DNA of 26,000 bases from Theodoxus fluviatilis (Eukaryota; Mollusca; Gastropoda; Cycloneritida; Neritidae), in the NCBI GenBank assembly GCA_034096865.1, contig JAWQFJ010016508.1:1-26000 (forward strand), read 5' to 3'. Made by a program: the position numbers and the translations under genes. Shown in pieces: positions 1 through 9,259 of the stretch. The notes under the pieces are model-generated. The model worked only from the letters and a program-made list of their open reading frames with translations, had not been told where the DNA came from and searched no databases. Numbering within the stretch: position 1 is the first letter of the stretch; the number at the start of each line of letters is the position of its first letter.

Positions 1-1130
1 CCTGCATGCCAATACGTCGATAGATTGTGGCCGGCTGTATAACACGTAACAGAAAGGGGCAATGCAGAATGAAAGCAGAATCGTTGTCCTGGCAGCTACA
101 AAGCCTTTCCTGGCAGCAGTGAAGTGGAGGAACTGTCAGAGAAGGTCCATGTCCCACACCACCACTCCCTTGTCCTGCAAGGCACCTTGGAAGGCAGCAG
201 AGGCAGATGCAGGCAAAGAAAGGCCTGCCTGACAGCGTAAATAGTAGACTTCACTCGATGTTCCAAAACCGCTGACAGTTTTGAGAGAGATGTGAACAAA
301 GTGTAGAAATGGCGTCGGCATCTGCCGGGTTACTCCGACCAAAACAGGTCTCAAAAAACGTAAGCCATTACTGACAGCTACATGCGAACTCTTCCCTGGG
401 TCAGGATGAGTGCCAGTAAATCCATTTTTGCATTACACCTATTCGTGCAGCTAAACCAAATAACACTTCAAATAGCAATAAAATGTACTTTTTTAACACA
501 AGAAAAGGTGTGTGAGTGTAAGGGGGGGTGAGGGGTTTGCACGTGTGTGTCCCTGTGTAGGAAATGAGGGAGGTGGATGGTGCGGGAGAAGCAGGATGAG
601 TGGGTGCGAGTTGAGGACAAAAAGACGCAGGGCATTATAAAGAGAGCAGTGAGTTTTTCTGACACGAACAATAGGCACACGGTGTGCAAAATACAGAACA
701 CTTTACATTTACATGAAATTTACACATATAAATATTGCTCAAATGAAATAGTTAACAAAACCGTGTAAGAGCAACATAAAACCCTCTAATGACTTGTCTG
801 TACTTTACCAAATTGCATCTGCAGCATTTCAAATATCAACACAACCAATAGACATGGCAATTGGCAGCTTTCATTCATGTATTGTACCTGATGTAAATTC
901 CTAATGCTAATGCTACACATGAACTACAATTAGATATCAGGCCCAGCAACTTTCAAACACGCGCCTAAAATTTCAGCATTTTCCAAAAAAAGATATTACC
1001 TCCAAAACTACAAGAAAAGCACAATGCAAATACTAGCAAGTGCACACACAAATCATTATATTACATCTTGAATCAAACATTACAATGCAGTGACTCGGGG
1101 CATCTGTGTGAGGACCACACCAAGGTAACA
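1..1130. other. No gene recognised
   Basis: AT-rich sequence with no convincing coding exon. A minus-strand stretch at about 96-354 stays open in two frames and is fairly GC-rich, but I recognise no domain and see no matching pair of splice sites. The region 510-560 is G-rich and simple. Nothing else is supported here. Confidence 0.5.
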
Positions 1131-1500
1131 TACTTGTATGTATGTATGTATGTATGTATTTTCATTTTTACTGCGTCATTATCACGATAAACATGCTCAT
1201 GGCGCGACAAGACGAAATAAAAAAGTTTTGAGGCCAGTTTTAAATGCGGCCAAGGATGGACTAGCCCTCTGACCCTCAGGAAGTTGGTTCCAGAGTCTCG
1301 GTCCAACAACGCTGAAGGAGCGGTCACCGAAGCTCCGTAACCTTGCTTGTGGGACAATCAAGAGTCTTCTTTTTGAGGAACGGAGATTCCTTGTGGGGTT
1401 GTGAGGTCATATTTCACGTCAAAGGATAAGTAGCCTCAAAGTGTTGTGTGCTGGATGCATCTTTTCCCAATTTAAATGGGATAATTGTTTGAACAAGTCC
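1131..1500 (-). repeat. 3' end of an unclassified retroelement with a (TACA)n tail
   Basis: Read on the minus strand, a unique body of about 340 bases ends in a run of TACA tetranucleotides (TATG/TGTA on the plus strand, about 1137-1159). A unique body ending in a short tandem tail is the usual form of a 5'-truncated LINE or SINE copy. The body around 1260-1400 looks like an interspersed repeat in style, but I cannot name the family and no long frame is open. The upper boundary is approximate. Confidence 0.4.
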
Positions 1501-1805
1501 TGATACTCTGAAACAAAACTACTGGTACGTTTGTATATTAAATATATAGTGTTATGCTACTGTTATGCATGTATTATATTGTGGGATGGGATGAAAATCA
1601 AACACTAATGAATGAAAGAAAAAAATACAAACATCAATGAATTGGCAACTAATCTTAGCACTTGAAACGCCCAGATAATTGATGACGAATCTAGGTAATA
1701 CACATTCATCAACAATTGCATCTGAAAGGCTGGTTGAAGGAAAAGGCATGTTTAATATATATGTACGTGAGAGAACAATTCGAATTTAGCTTGGTTGCGT
1801 TACAG

Positions 1806-2756
1806 GCTTTGATCGTGATAAAGCCTTTTCACAAATGGTGCTCTAAACCGTCTCCCATGTTGTGTGGATTCGCTCATGCACACGTAAGTGGTCAGATCTA
1901 GAGCAACCCTTTCCACAAAATGTACATTCGAATAGTTCCTATCCCATGTGGGTTCGTTCATGCCTGCGTAAATTACTAGAATAAGAGAAAGGCTTCTCAC
2001 ACACTGTACATTTGAAAGGTTTGGAACCTGTGTGGGTTCGTTCATTCGAATGTAAATGACTAGACCGAGAGAAAGCCTTTTCACAAACTGTACATTTGAA
2101 AGGCCTGGATCCTGTGTGGGTTCGTTCATGCGTACGTATAGCACTGGAATCAGAGAAAGCCTTTCCACAAACTGTACATTTGAAAGGCTTGGATCCTGTG
2201 TGGGTTCGTTCATGCCTACGTAAATGACGGGACTGTGAGAAAGCCTTTTCTCAAACTGTACATTTGAAAGGTTTGGATCCTGTGTGGGTTCGCTCATGCT
2301 GATGTAAAGTACTGGACTGAGAGAAAGTCTTTACACAAACTGTACATTTGAAAGGTTTGGATCCTGTGTGTGTTCGTTCATGCCTACGTAAATGACTGGA
2401 CCGAGAGAAAGCCTTTTCACAAACTGTACATATGAAAAGTTTGGACTCTTTGTTGGTTTGTTTATGTAAACGAAAATGGCGTGATCTCGAGAGAGCAGAA
2501 ACTGTTCCTTGCATGGATTCACTTTGCGCCTTTTTGTGCTTCGATGGGGCTGAAGAGTCCTTCAGTTCGTCCCTGGAAGCCTTTGTCAACGTATTTTCTC
2601 TCCCATCAACGGATACGTCCACGTCCCGTGTAGTTGTAGCACGAAAAGCGCTCGGAACTGAAACGTTATCAGAAGGAAGCGAATCATCAAAAACGGTGAC
2701 AGTGTCACATGAAGTCGCACATTCAACAGTAAATGTGACTTTTGGAATCAGACCAT
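1806..2756 (-). pseudogene. C2H2 zinc-finger array exon with three in-frame stops
   Basis: On the minus strand an acidic and serine-rich spacer (about 2,450-2,756) leads into seven tandem C2H2 fingers and the start of an eighth. They have the Krüppel-type linker ([16 protein letters not shown]) and an 84-base period. Fingers 1, 2, 4 and 6 keep all four zinc ligands. In finger 3 the second cysteine codon is TGA (2251-2253). Finger 5 has Asn in place of the first zinc His. A TAG interrupts the linker after finger 6 (1939-1941), and another TAG follows finger 7 (1843-1845). All three stops share one frame, so the array has point lesions but no frameshift. A working protein of this type would bind DNA in the nucleus. 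As it stands, only the first two fingers could be translated, so I call it a pseudogene. A sequencing error at one stop is possible, but three are unlikely. Upstream it is fused in frame to retroelement sequence. Confidence 0.8.
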
Positions 2757-3115
2757 TCTGCTCCTTCAGTGCTCTATAAAAATTCCTTTTATCATGTACT
2801 CCCTGTGCTATCCAGATGTGCATCGTATCATAGCTAGTTAAAATTCCTTTAATCTTCGTAGCCCAATTCTCACTTAGAACTATCAACGCAAGATAACATT
2901 GCTTTATATACAATATGTGGATATCTATTCTCGTCCATTCTGAGAATATTTAACCAATACTTTACTGCTTTTATTATGGCATTGATGTACAGAAGGTATT
3001 TTCCTTGTATCGCCATATACAAAGGTGGTAGGGGTTATTGAGCTAACATTGACATTGAGGAATTGCTTTAACATAAATATAAGCACACTTTCGATAACAT
3101 GGCAATCATCTAACC
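2757..3115 (-). pseudogene. Non-LTR RT element, piece 5 (C-terminal end)
   Basis: This is the C-terminal tail of an old LINE polyprotein read across two or three frames. A first stretch (IESVLIFMLKQFLNV then VYGD) is followed after a frameshift by VKYWLNILRMDENRYPH. After another shift comes ENWATKIKG with a W-x2-Q-G-V motif and LKEQ near 2757. This order is typical of the region downstream of the RT domain in some invertebrate LINEs. It continues piece 4, from which it is separated by the RTE-like insertion at 3116-3781. The last frame runs without a break into the zinc-finger spacer, giving one 220-codon ORF (2251-2913) that is part retroelement and part zinc-finger gene. Confidence 0.65.
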
Positions 3116-3781
3116 GTGAACAAGAAGCAGCAGAAGCTTGTTACCCTGGGATACGATGAGCTCAAAGAAGTGGACTCCTTTACTTACCTGGGCAGCGTCG
3201 TATCAGCAACAGGAGGTTCTGACGAGGACATCAAAGCCAGAATCGGGAAAGCCAGATATGCCTTCAACACTCTGAGACCAGTCTGGAGATCAACATCCCT
3301 CTCTACCCACACAAAACTCCGGATATTTAACAGCAACGTCAAGTCTGTCCTCCTCTATGGCTCTGAGACCTGGAGAGTCACCAACACTCTGACCAACAAG
3401 ATCCAAGTCTTCATAAACAGATGCCTCCGTAACATCCTCAAGATCAGGTGGACAGACAAAGTCAAGAACAACGACTTGTGGAAACAGGCAAACCAAGTTC
3501 CCATCGGACAGCAGATCGCAAGGCGGAAGTGGAGGTGGATAGGACACACTTTGCGGAAACCTCCACACGACATCACACGGCAGGCCTTGCAGTGGAATCC
3601 CCAGGGCAAGATACGAGTTGGTCGCCCCAAGACCACCTGGAGGCGATCCTGCGAGGAAGAGATGAGGAACTGCAACCTGTCATGGGGAGAGCTGAAGAAA
3701 GTTGCCCAGAACCGAGTACGCTGGAGGACTGTTGCCGAGGCCCTATGCTCCACAAGGAACTCAAGGGAATAAGCAAGTAAG
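3116..3781 (+). mobile_element. 5'-truncated RTE-like LINE, copy 1
   Basis: One open frame (3116-3772, ending TAA) encodes the part of a LINE polyprotein that follows the RT catalytic core. It contains EVDSFTYLGSVV, then KSVLLYGSETWR, then RRKWRWIGHTLRKP, NPQGK and GRPKTTWRR, and ends near SWGELKKVAQNR. These boxes mark a common invertebrate RTE-like family. The YADD catalytic motif lies upstream of the truncation and is missing. The ORF is followed by a short GTAA-type tail. Flanks 3107-3115 (catctaacc) and 3782-3790 (catccaacc) differ by one base and are probably the target-site duplication, which fixes both ends. The copy lies inside an older RT element of opposite orientation and is intact enough to be fairly young. 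Confidence 0.8.
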
Positions 3782-4013
3782 CATCCAACCCCCGAATTTC
3801 ACTTCCACACAATAGTATTGGTTGAATTTGCGCATCTAAACATTTTATTGAATATCTGTGGGTTAACATGCCCTATTTGTCTAAACATTCTCATGTCTCT
3901 CAAAGATGCAGCTCTCCTCTGCCCGCCAGGTCCGACAGCATTGTATTTATACCAAGTTTTGTTGACAAAGTAACACATAAGTACTTGTACGCGGACAGTA
4001 TCTCCAGTTTTTT
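3782..4013 (-). pseudogene. Non-LTR RT element, piece 4
   Basis: The minus strand reads AYKYLCVTLSTKLG (the Y-x-Y-L box just after the RT domain) and, after internal stops, DAQIQPILLCGSEI, which matches the LYG(S/A)E box of LINE polyproteins. It continues piece 3 at EAWFLKGQ, with only the RTE-like copy 2 between them, and leads on to piece 5 beyond copy 1. Several stops and a frameshift show that it is long dead. The order and orientation match the other pieces. Confidence 0.6.
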
Positions 4014-4140
4014 TAGGACAGTCCGGATGACATGGGGAGAGGCGGAGAGGGCAGCCCAAGACCGACAGAGGTGGAGACTTGCAGTGAAGGCCCTATGCTC
4101 CGACCGGAGCGAAGAGGACTAAGTCAAGTAAGTAAGTAAG
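4014..4140 (+). mobile_element. Severely truncated RTE-like LINE 3' end, copy 2
   Basis: Only the last 30 or so codons survive: MTWGEAERAAQDRQRWR, ending at GAC TAA (about 4122). They align with the end of copy 1 (SWGELKKVAQNRVRWR). A tail of GTAA units (aagtaagtaagtaagt, 4128-4140) follows. Short fragments like this are the usual outcome of premature end of target-primed reverse transcription. The copy separates pieces 3 and 4 of the older RT element. The 5' boundary is uncertain by about 10 bases. Confidence 0.7.
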
Positions 4141-4730
4141 TTGTCCCTTTAGGAACCACGCCTCGCGTCTCGCAATATGACCACCCAAGCGAAAGGACAT
4201 AACTTTTTTCTGTGCATTTACCCGCAAACCAAGCCTGTCCGCAGCTGCTTCCATGTTATCTATTTGATTTTGTAGACCAGATACAGTGTCTGATAGCAAA
4301 ACGACATCGTCAGCAAATAGGAGAACAAGGATTTCGACACCGATTGCTATCAGCTGGACCCCATGTTTTCTCATCTCCTTAATATCTTTCACAAAAGACG
4401 TCATTAAAAGAGAAAACAGTAATGGGTTCAATTTACACCATTGTTTCAGACCATCAAAGCACTAAAAAAATTCTGACAGTTTCATCGGATTTCTCACAAC
4501 ATTTTAGGTTCACATATAGTGACTTTAACATCCGTACCATTTTTGTGGACATGCCCATTCGTTGAAAAATACTTCACAAGGTAAGTATCTTCACTGTATC
4601 AAATGCCTTGCTAAAATCTACAAATGCCACAAATACTTTTTTCTCCTTGACAGATATCTCTTCACCAGACCGTGCAGTACAAACACATGATTGATTGTTT
4701 AATAACATCTTCTGAATCCCGCCTGCTTTT
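4141..4730 (-). pseudogene. Non-LTR RT element, piece 3 (RT catalytic core)
   Basis: On the minus strand this piece carries the reverse-transcriptase palm. In order it has QAGFRR near 4,710-4,728, HGLVKRYLSRRKK, motif A as FVAFVDFSKAFDTV, a damaged middle with several stops, then motif C as LLFADDVVLLSD and DRLGLRVNAQK. The catalytic aspartates of motif A and the FADD box are both visible, so the parent was an active polymerase. Stops and frame changes between them show that the copy is dead. The QAGFR box directly follows GEN at the end of piece 2 once the CR1/L2-like insertion is taken out. Confidence 0.75.
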
Positions 4731-5562
4731 ATAATAATAATAATAATAATAATAATTTATTATATTTATAAAGCGCCTTTCCCGAGGTTCTAAGCGCGTA
4801 ACATATATACATACATATACAAAATAAACATACAACACACAGTCTATACATTTAGTCATCCAGTCATAGTCAAACACATGCATTCAGATGTACACAGTCA
4901 GACTGACAATATACTATACAACTATTTACACAGATGTCAAGATGTACGTGGGGGTAGAGGAGGGGGGGGTTGCGTCAGGATTCTAACGAATTCACAAGTA
5001 ATATTGCTGAAAAAGGTAGGTTTTGAGGTTGGATTTGAAGGAAGAGATGGAGGTAGAGTGTCGGATATTGTGAGGGAGAGAATTCCACAGTTGAGGGCCA
5101 TAGTATGAGAAAGAGCGAAAGCCATGAGTTCTGCGCTGGGAAGCGACCTTGGCGGAGGAGTCGGGTGTCAGCAGAAGAGCGGAGTGAGCGAGAAGGGGTG
5201 TACAGAGAGACCAGATCAGAGAGATAGGCAGGTGCAGATTCAGAGATGATGTTGTAGCAGAGACATGCAGTCTTATACTTGATACGTTCAGAAACAGGCA
5301 GCCAGTGGAGATCTTTCATGAGAGGAGTGCAGGGTTGTCGTTGACGCGCTCTAAAATGAGGCGGGCAGCACAGTGTTGGACTTTCTGCAGAGGTTGGAGA
5401 GTAGAGTCAGGGCAGCCTATCAAAAGAGAGTTGCAATAATCTAATCTGGACAGAATGCAGGAAGTGACCAGAGTTTTAGTAGCATCTACTCTGAGAAATT
5501 TTCTGATAGAACTAATTCTTCTGATCTGGAAGTAGCAGGTCTGACATACTGCAAAATGGATA
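4731..5562 (-). mobile_element. 5'-truncated CR1/L2-like LINE with (ATA)n tail
   Basis: On the minus strand the C-terminal RT region reads ILSRLDYCNSLLIGCPDS, then VQHCAARLI, DLHWLPVSERIKYK and SESAPAYLSDLV, and ends at SNLKTYLFQQYYL with TGA. These are hallmark boxes of CR1/L2-type LINEs. At least two frameshifts (near 5,320 and near 5,130) break the frame. The 3' UTR ends in the typical GCGCTTTATAAATA motif and a run of ATT/TAA trinucleotides (4731-4757). Flanks ctgctttt (4723-4730) and ctgcatttt (5563-5571) are a likely target duplication. The insertion lies between the GEN and QAGFR codons of the older RT element, so it is younger than that element. Confidence 0.8.
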
Positions 5563-5645
5563 CTGCATTTTCACCTATGATTTCATTATCATCCACCCAA
5601 TTCTGTATACGGTTCTTCAAGATGTGTATGAAAACTTTGCTTTGC
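5563..5645 (-). pseudogene. Non-LTR RT element, piece 2
   Basis: A short minus-strand piece reads KVFIHILKNRIQNW and VDDNEIIGEN, matching the segment just before the Q-A-G-F-R box of a non-LTR RT domain. It is isolated between the CR1/L2-like insertion below and the RNase H LINE above. Its left edge joins piece 3 directly when the insertion is removed. About 30 residues expected between pieces 1 and 2 are missing, so the upper insertion probably came with a deletion. Confidence 0.6.
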
Positions 5646-6533
5646 GTTCCTAATGTTGCCTCACGAGACAGACAGGTTGACATTGCTCGGCGGGCACTTA
5701 CCCTAGCCATGATCGACGAACATTACCCACAGGAGGCGTGGATCCACGCTTACACTGATGGATCAGCAACAAACGCCGTATCCAATGGAGGTGCTGGCAT
5801 CCTGATTCAGTTCCCTGCGGGATATACAGCCACAGCCAGTGTTGCCACAGGCAAGCACTGCACAAACAACAGGGCAGAAGCGGAAGCACTCATGCAGGCG
5901 GCCTCCATGGTACAGGATTCTCCAGACCCATGCTACCAAGTAGTCTTCCTCTCAGACGTCCTATCAGTCCTCCAGGCCCTAGAGAAAGGAAAACTCTCCC
6001 AGCTGACCAAAGCATTTCAGAGGGTCGGACAAACCAGAAGAGTTGTTCTCCAGTGGATACCAGCCCACTGTGGGATTGCAGGAAACGAAAGGGCAGACGA
6101 GCTGGCGAACGAAGGAGCCCAGGAAGAACAATTTGAAAATAGTGTCAGCTATAGTGAGCGAAAGACCATCATCAAGGCATTGATGAGGCCGAGGACAAAC
6201 AGAGACGAATACCACTTGATGTCCAGAGTGCAGCAGGTCGTCCTTATCAGGCTGCGCACCGGCCACAACAGGCTCAATGCTCACATGAACCGAAAGTACA
6301 GGCTGGCACCATCACCAACATGTGCATGTGGTCTGGAAGATCAAACAGCAGAACACATACTCCAGACTTGTTCCTTAATTGAAGAAGAAAGGAGGGAAGT
6401 GTAGCCGTCACCAACTCCCATGCAGACCAAACTATATGGCAGCCGCGACGAGTTGGAGAAAACGACGACATTCATTACCCATACCGGATTGACAGTATAG
6501 ACACTGCGAACGAGAAGACGAAGAAGAACTGCC
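5646..6533 (+). mobile_element. LINE 3' part with RNase H domain
   Basis: The plus-strand frame (about 5646-6404) encodes the RNase HI domain found downstream of RT in I/Jockey-group LINEs. The metal-binding acidic residues are all visible: Asp in AYTDGSA, Glu in NNRAEAEAL, Asp in FLSDVLSVLQ and Asp in GNERADELAN, next to the HCGIAG box. A Cys/His motif (CACGLEDQTAEHILQTC) follows. RNase H would degrade the RNA strand of the hybrid during element copying. A TAG at 6402-6404 interrupts the frame, which then continues for about 30 codons to HTGLTV and TAG near 6500. This is a single nonsense change close to the C-terminus. The tail is GAAGA-rich. The first 30 residues of the ORF, before VPNVAS, are unrelated upstream sequence. 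The copy lacks endonuclease and RT, so it cannot move on its own. Confidence 0.8.
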
Positions 6534-6890
6534 TCGGGAACGAGCCTGCACAGAAAATGGCATTAATCAGTTTGTACAGGTAAGGGGTAGAACACCTGAG
6601 GCACTCTTAATCATAGTTCCCAGGATATTGTATGTACCTGCCGCTTTTCCCGTTTTCAGTTGATTGATTGCCTCTGTTGTTTCCAAAAGAGTAATGTTTG
6701 CATCTAGCAAATCTGAGTTTTGTTCCGTAGTGTTGTCATCTAAAGACTGTATTGTTGTACCCTCTGTGCAGGTTAACTCAAATGGGGCTTGAAACACTTC
6801 CTGAAAATGTCTTACCCATGTCTCACAGGGAATACCTGAAGATATCTTACTTTTGTTGCACAAGAATCGTACCTGCTTCCAAAACAGCTT
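6534..6890 (-). pseudogene. Non-LTR RT element, piece 1 (start of RT domain)
   Basis: The minus strand reads CETWVRHFQEVFQ, a stretch of linker, then TTEAINQLKTGKAAG and IKSASGVLP, the usual entry to a LINE RT domain (residues that pack before palm motif A). After a frameshift it continues as YLYKLINAIFCAGSFP, ending where the RNase H LINE begins. It is the 5'-most recognisable part of the nested RT element. No endonuclease domain is seen upstream of about 6,890, so the element was 5'-truncated or that part has decayed. Confidence 0.7.
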
Positions 6891-7072
6891 TCAGATGACA
6901 GTTTTGGTCCACAAGGTGACCAGCCATGACATGCCTTAATTGCACAAAGGCAACTGTGAAACTGTGGGAGTGGGGTGGAGTGGAGGGTGGGTGGGGGAGA
7001 GACAGAGGAAGATACCAGCCTGGACCAGAGACCTCAATATTCTAGCATGAAGATAGCAGTCAGCTGGGATAA
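6891..7072. other. No gene; G-rich spacer
   Basis: Unrecognised spacer between two retroelement fragments. 6961-7010 is rich in short G runs (gtggggtgga, gtgggtgggg) and might form a G-quadruplex on the plus strand. No coding signal is seen. Confidence 0.4.
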
Positions 7073-7336
7073 GTTAGGCAATACCGCATCCTGACCGAAC
7101 GACACCGCTTTGAGCCCCTCGCCTTTGAGACCACCGGAATTTTCGGACCTTCAACACTCAAGACCATCGAGGAAATTGGACGAAGACTGAAGGGGGAGAC
7201 GGGCGAGCCACGGGAGACCATTTCGCTCAAACAACGAATCGGGATGGCCATCCTCCAAGGCAATGCCTTCTGTGTCCTTGCCTCATCCAGATCGCGAGAT
7301 GACTGCAGAGAGAGACTGCGGGTTCCACAGGCCTAG
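7073..7336 (+). pseudogene. C-terminal fragment of a retroelement polyprotein
   Basis: An open frame of about 87 codons follows a stop at 7070-7072 and ends at TAG 7334-7336. It contains RHRFEPLAFETTGIFGPST, then EEIGRRL, ETGEPRET and QRIGMAILQGNAFCVLAS. I associate this pattern (F-x-P-L/V-A-F-E-T-T-G, G-R-R, Q-R-I-x-x-A-I-x-x-G-N-A) with the C-terminal end of retrotransposon ORFs that are abundant in invertebrates. The family name is uncertain. The fragment has no start codon or 5' part. The tandem-repeat block and AATAAA that follow may be its 3' UTR. Confidence 0.5.
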
Positions 7337-7446
7337 GGCCAGTGACCACCGCACTTTTCACAGTGTAACTGCTCCACACTGTTCGTGTTTATTTATTCGG
7401 TTATCTGCAACAAGACGGCTGCCCTGTGATCCCAGAACTCTACGAC

Positions 7447-7620
7447 AGAACCCTTTCTAGCGTTACTTTCACCATTCGACTGCTGCTCAAACGTTTGATT
7501 GTACGCGTTTCGACTGCCGCTCAAACTTTGATTGTACGCGTTTCGGTGTTAGAACCCTTTCTAGCGTCCCTTTCGCCTTTCGATTGCTGCTCAAACATTT
7601 TATTGTACGCGTTTAGGTGC
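7447..7620 (+). repeat. Imperfect tandem repeat with nested units
   Basis: A unit of about 34 bases, starting cgactgctgctcaaac and ending attgtacgcgttt, occurs at 7477-7510, 7511-7543 and 7580-7613. A second motif (agaaccctttctagcgt) precedes the first unit at 7447 and the third at 7551, giving a higher-order period of about 104 bases. AATAAA follows at 7628-7633. Its position after a retroelement ORF suggests a repeated 3' UTR. Confidence 0.75.
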
Positions 7621-7639
7621 TATTCTGAATAAAATTATA

Positions 7640-8331
7640 GTTAGGCAAACAACATAATTCTATCTTATTATAGACATATACAAAGCACATTCATGGCCAT
7701 AGGACTTGCAATAAAACACTAGGCATGACAACTCCTCATACAACCAGAGCTAAAGGACACACACACCTACACTTCAACTTCTTAGAGCAGCAAATAGTCA
7801 TTCTAGTAGAAAATTGGGCACAAACACCAGCATTTTGTCTTTGAAGCACACTGATGCATGAAAGCTCACTAACTGCTCTTGACAATGGACGCATCAGTCT
7901 GCTTGGAAATTGTGATGGTGCATGAAAAAAAGAAAACAAGCTAGTGTCCGAAATGACAATTGCATATTTTCTAAACACAGAAGTATTCAGTTATCATTAC
8001 CTATCTCGGACAAAATATCATGTGTGCAACACATGTCTTTTCACTTGTGTGTAAAGCAACAGAAATCCATCCCGGACATGTTTGCTGGGCATTCGCTTGG
8101 GAACTTCTTCAATTATTTTGCAGTGACTTAGCAGTGAAGTTTTCAAAGCCGTATGGATTACAGATTGCATTCTTAGGCAAGGTACTCACGCGCAGCTCTC
8201 CTACTGAGGAGTAAAACCAGTCATTGGGCACTGCACAATGGTAACAGGTGAAATTTTCTTTAAAAAAAGAAAATAAAAATCCCTACCAACACCCCCAGAA
8301 AAATAACAATCATGAATAATGAGCCACTCAC
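7640..8331. other. No gene recognised
   Basis: AT-rich sequence with short open frames on both strands. None has a recognisable domain or splice context. It probably represents intron or intergenic DNA next to the exon at 8332-8469. Confidence 0.5.
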
Positions 8332-8469
8332 TGATTTTAGCCTTGGGGACGAGTGTGAGGCCAGGCGTACGGGACTGGGTGGTTTCCCAGTAGTGCACTG
8401 GGGAGTCAGACTCGCTCTCCTCCATGTCCCAGTGCTGGTCCAGGGCCGAGGTGGAAGGCAGCCCCGAGT
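8332..8469 (-). CDS. Probable internal exon of an unidentified host gene
   Basis: A 138-base minus-strand segment is bounded by an acceptor (GGTTTTCCCAG, exon starts at 8469) and a good donor (A|GTGAGT, exon ends at 8332). It is GC-rich in an AT-rich setting and open in one frame throughout, with phase 1 at both ends, so it encodes exactly 46 residues: two bases, 45 codons and a final single base. The peptide contains LDQHWDMEESESDSPVHYW followed by a T-Q-S-R-T-P-G-L-T-L stretch and PKAKI. It is acidic and then hydrophilic, with no known domain that I recognise. The matching phases and composition make a real exon more likely than chance. Partner exons are not certain; a weaker candidate lies upstream at 9132-9224. 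Confidence 0.5.
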
Positions 8470-8559
8470 CTGGGAAAACCCAGCATGCATGATGTCAAGG
8501 CCAACAGACTGCAGCTATGTGCTTCGTTTGATGGGAAGACGCCCTTAGGAATCAATTTA

Positions 8560-8890
8560 CAGACTGGTGTGAATGAGTGATATTTCATCATGCTTGCAGA
8601 ATCTGCATCTTCTTGTCTACAGTCTCACATGCATCACAGCTGCCAAGGCAAAAACAAACAAATGCCATGCTTCCTTAAATGGTCAGCCTTCCCACCACTT
8701 ACACTTTGAGGCCAAAATGGCCACATAATTGTACAATGCAGTTGTAATGCTTTGATTTTGCACTGATAAAATATAGAAGAGATTATGGGTTCAAGTCAGT
8801 ATTCCAAGTCCTAACTTAACTCAGATCAAGCTGTGGGTAGATTAAGGTTGCAATCAAGAGAGAAGAAAAGAAACTCAAACTCACACATTC
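8560..8890. other. No gene recognised
   Basis: Non-coding sequence, probably intronic if the exon at 8332-8469 is real. Nothing further is visible. Confidence 0.4.
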
Positions 8891-8895
8891 ACTCC

Positions 8896-9035
8896 ACTCA
8901 CCTCCCCCACCCCACCCCCACCCCCACCCCCAACATCACACACCATAACCCCCCCCCCAACACACACACACCATAACATGCATACACACCCCACACATAC
9001 CCCACCCCACCCCACACCACACACAGACCTCTTCT
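8896..9035. repeat. C-rich and CA-rich low-complexity tract
   Basis: Runs of cccca and caca units fill this segment, with C runs up to about ten. The minus strand would be G-rich and could form G-quadruplex structure. Open frames crossing it are artefacts of composition. Confidence 0.85.
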
Positions 9036-9131
9036 TCTTCTTTCTCCCTAAGAAACCCACCAGCCTCAGCAGGGGAGGGCTGCTGCTCACAGATGGTCAC
9101 CCCCTCTTGTCCTTGCCTCCCTTGCCTCCAC

Positions 9132-9224
9132 CTTTCAGCAGACAGGGAGTCAGCCCTGCAGAGCTGCCAGTCTTCCTCCTTGTTCCCCTCCCTGTCTCAC
9201 TGCCACCTGGCACCCCCTCTTGTC
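9132..9224 (-). CDS. Weak candidate exon
   Basis: On the minus strand a pyrimidine-rich acceptor (ending TGTGACTGCAG, exon from 9224) and a weak donor (AAAG|GTGGAG) bound 93 bases that are open with phase 1 at both ends. It could therefore splice to the exon at 8332-8469 in frame, creating an Asp codon at the junction. The peptide is glycine, basic and serine rich, with no known domain. Against it: the donor is poor, the phrase ggacaagagggggtg recurs within 120 bases, and the plus strand also has acceptor-like sequence here. Confidence 0.22.
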
Positions 9225-9259
9225 CTGCAGTCACAGCAAGAGGAGCGCAATGACAAGTG

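Noticed and set aside
1137..1159. CRISPR-like or telomeric repeat
   Set aside because: It is a simple tetranucleotide run with no spacers, consistent with a retroelement tail.
2251..2253. TGA in place of a zinc-ligand Cys as a selenocysteine codon
   Set aside because: Two more stops of the TAG type follow in the same frame and a zinc-ligand mutation is present nearby, so decay explains it. I saw no SECIS-like hairpin downstream, though I could not run a search.
1800..2297. 165-residue repeat protein (NEPTQDP repeats)
   Set aside because: It is the wrong frame of the zinc-finger array; the 84-base period makes a repetitive shadow peptide.
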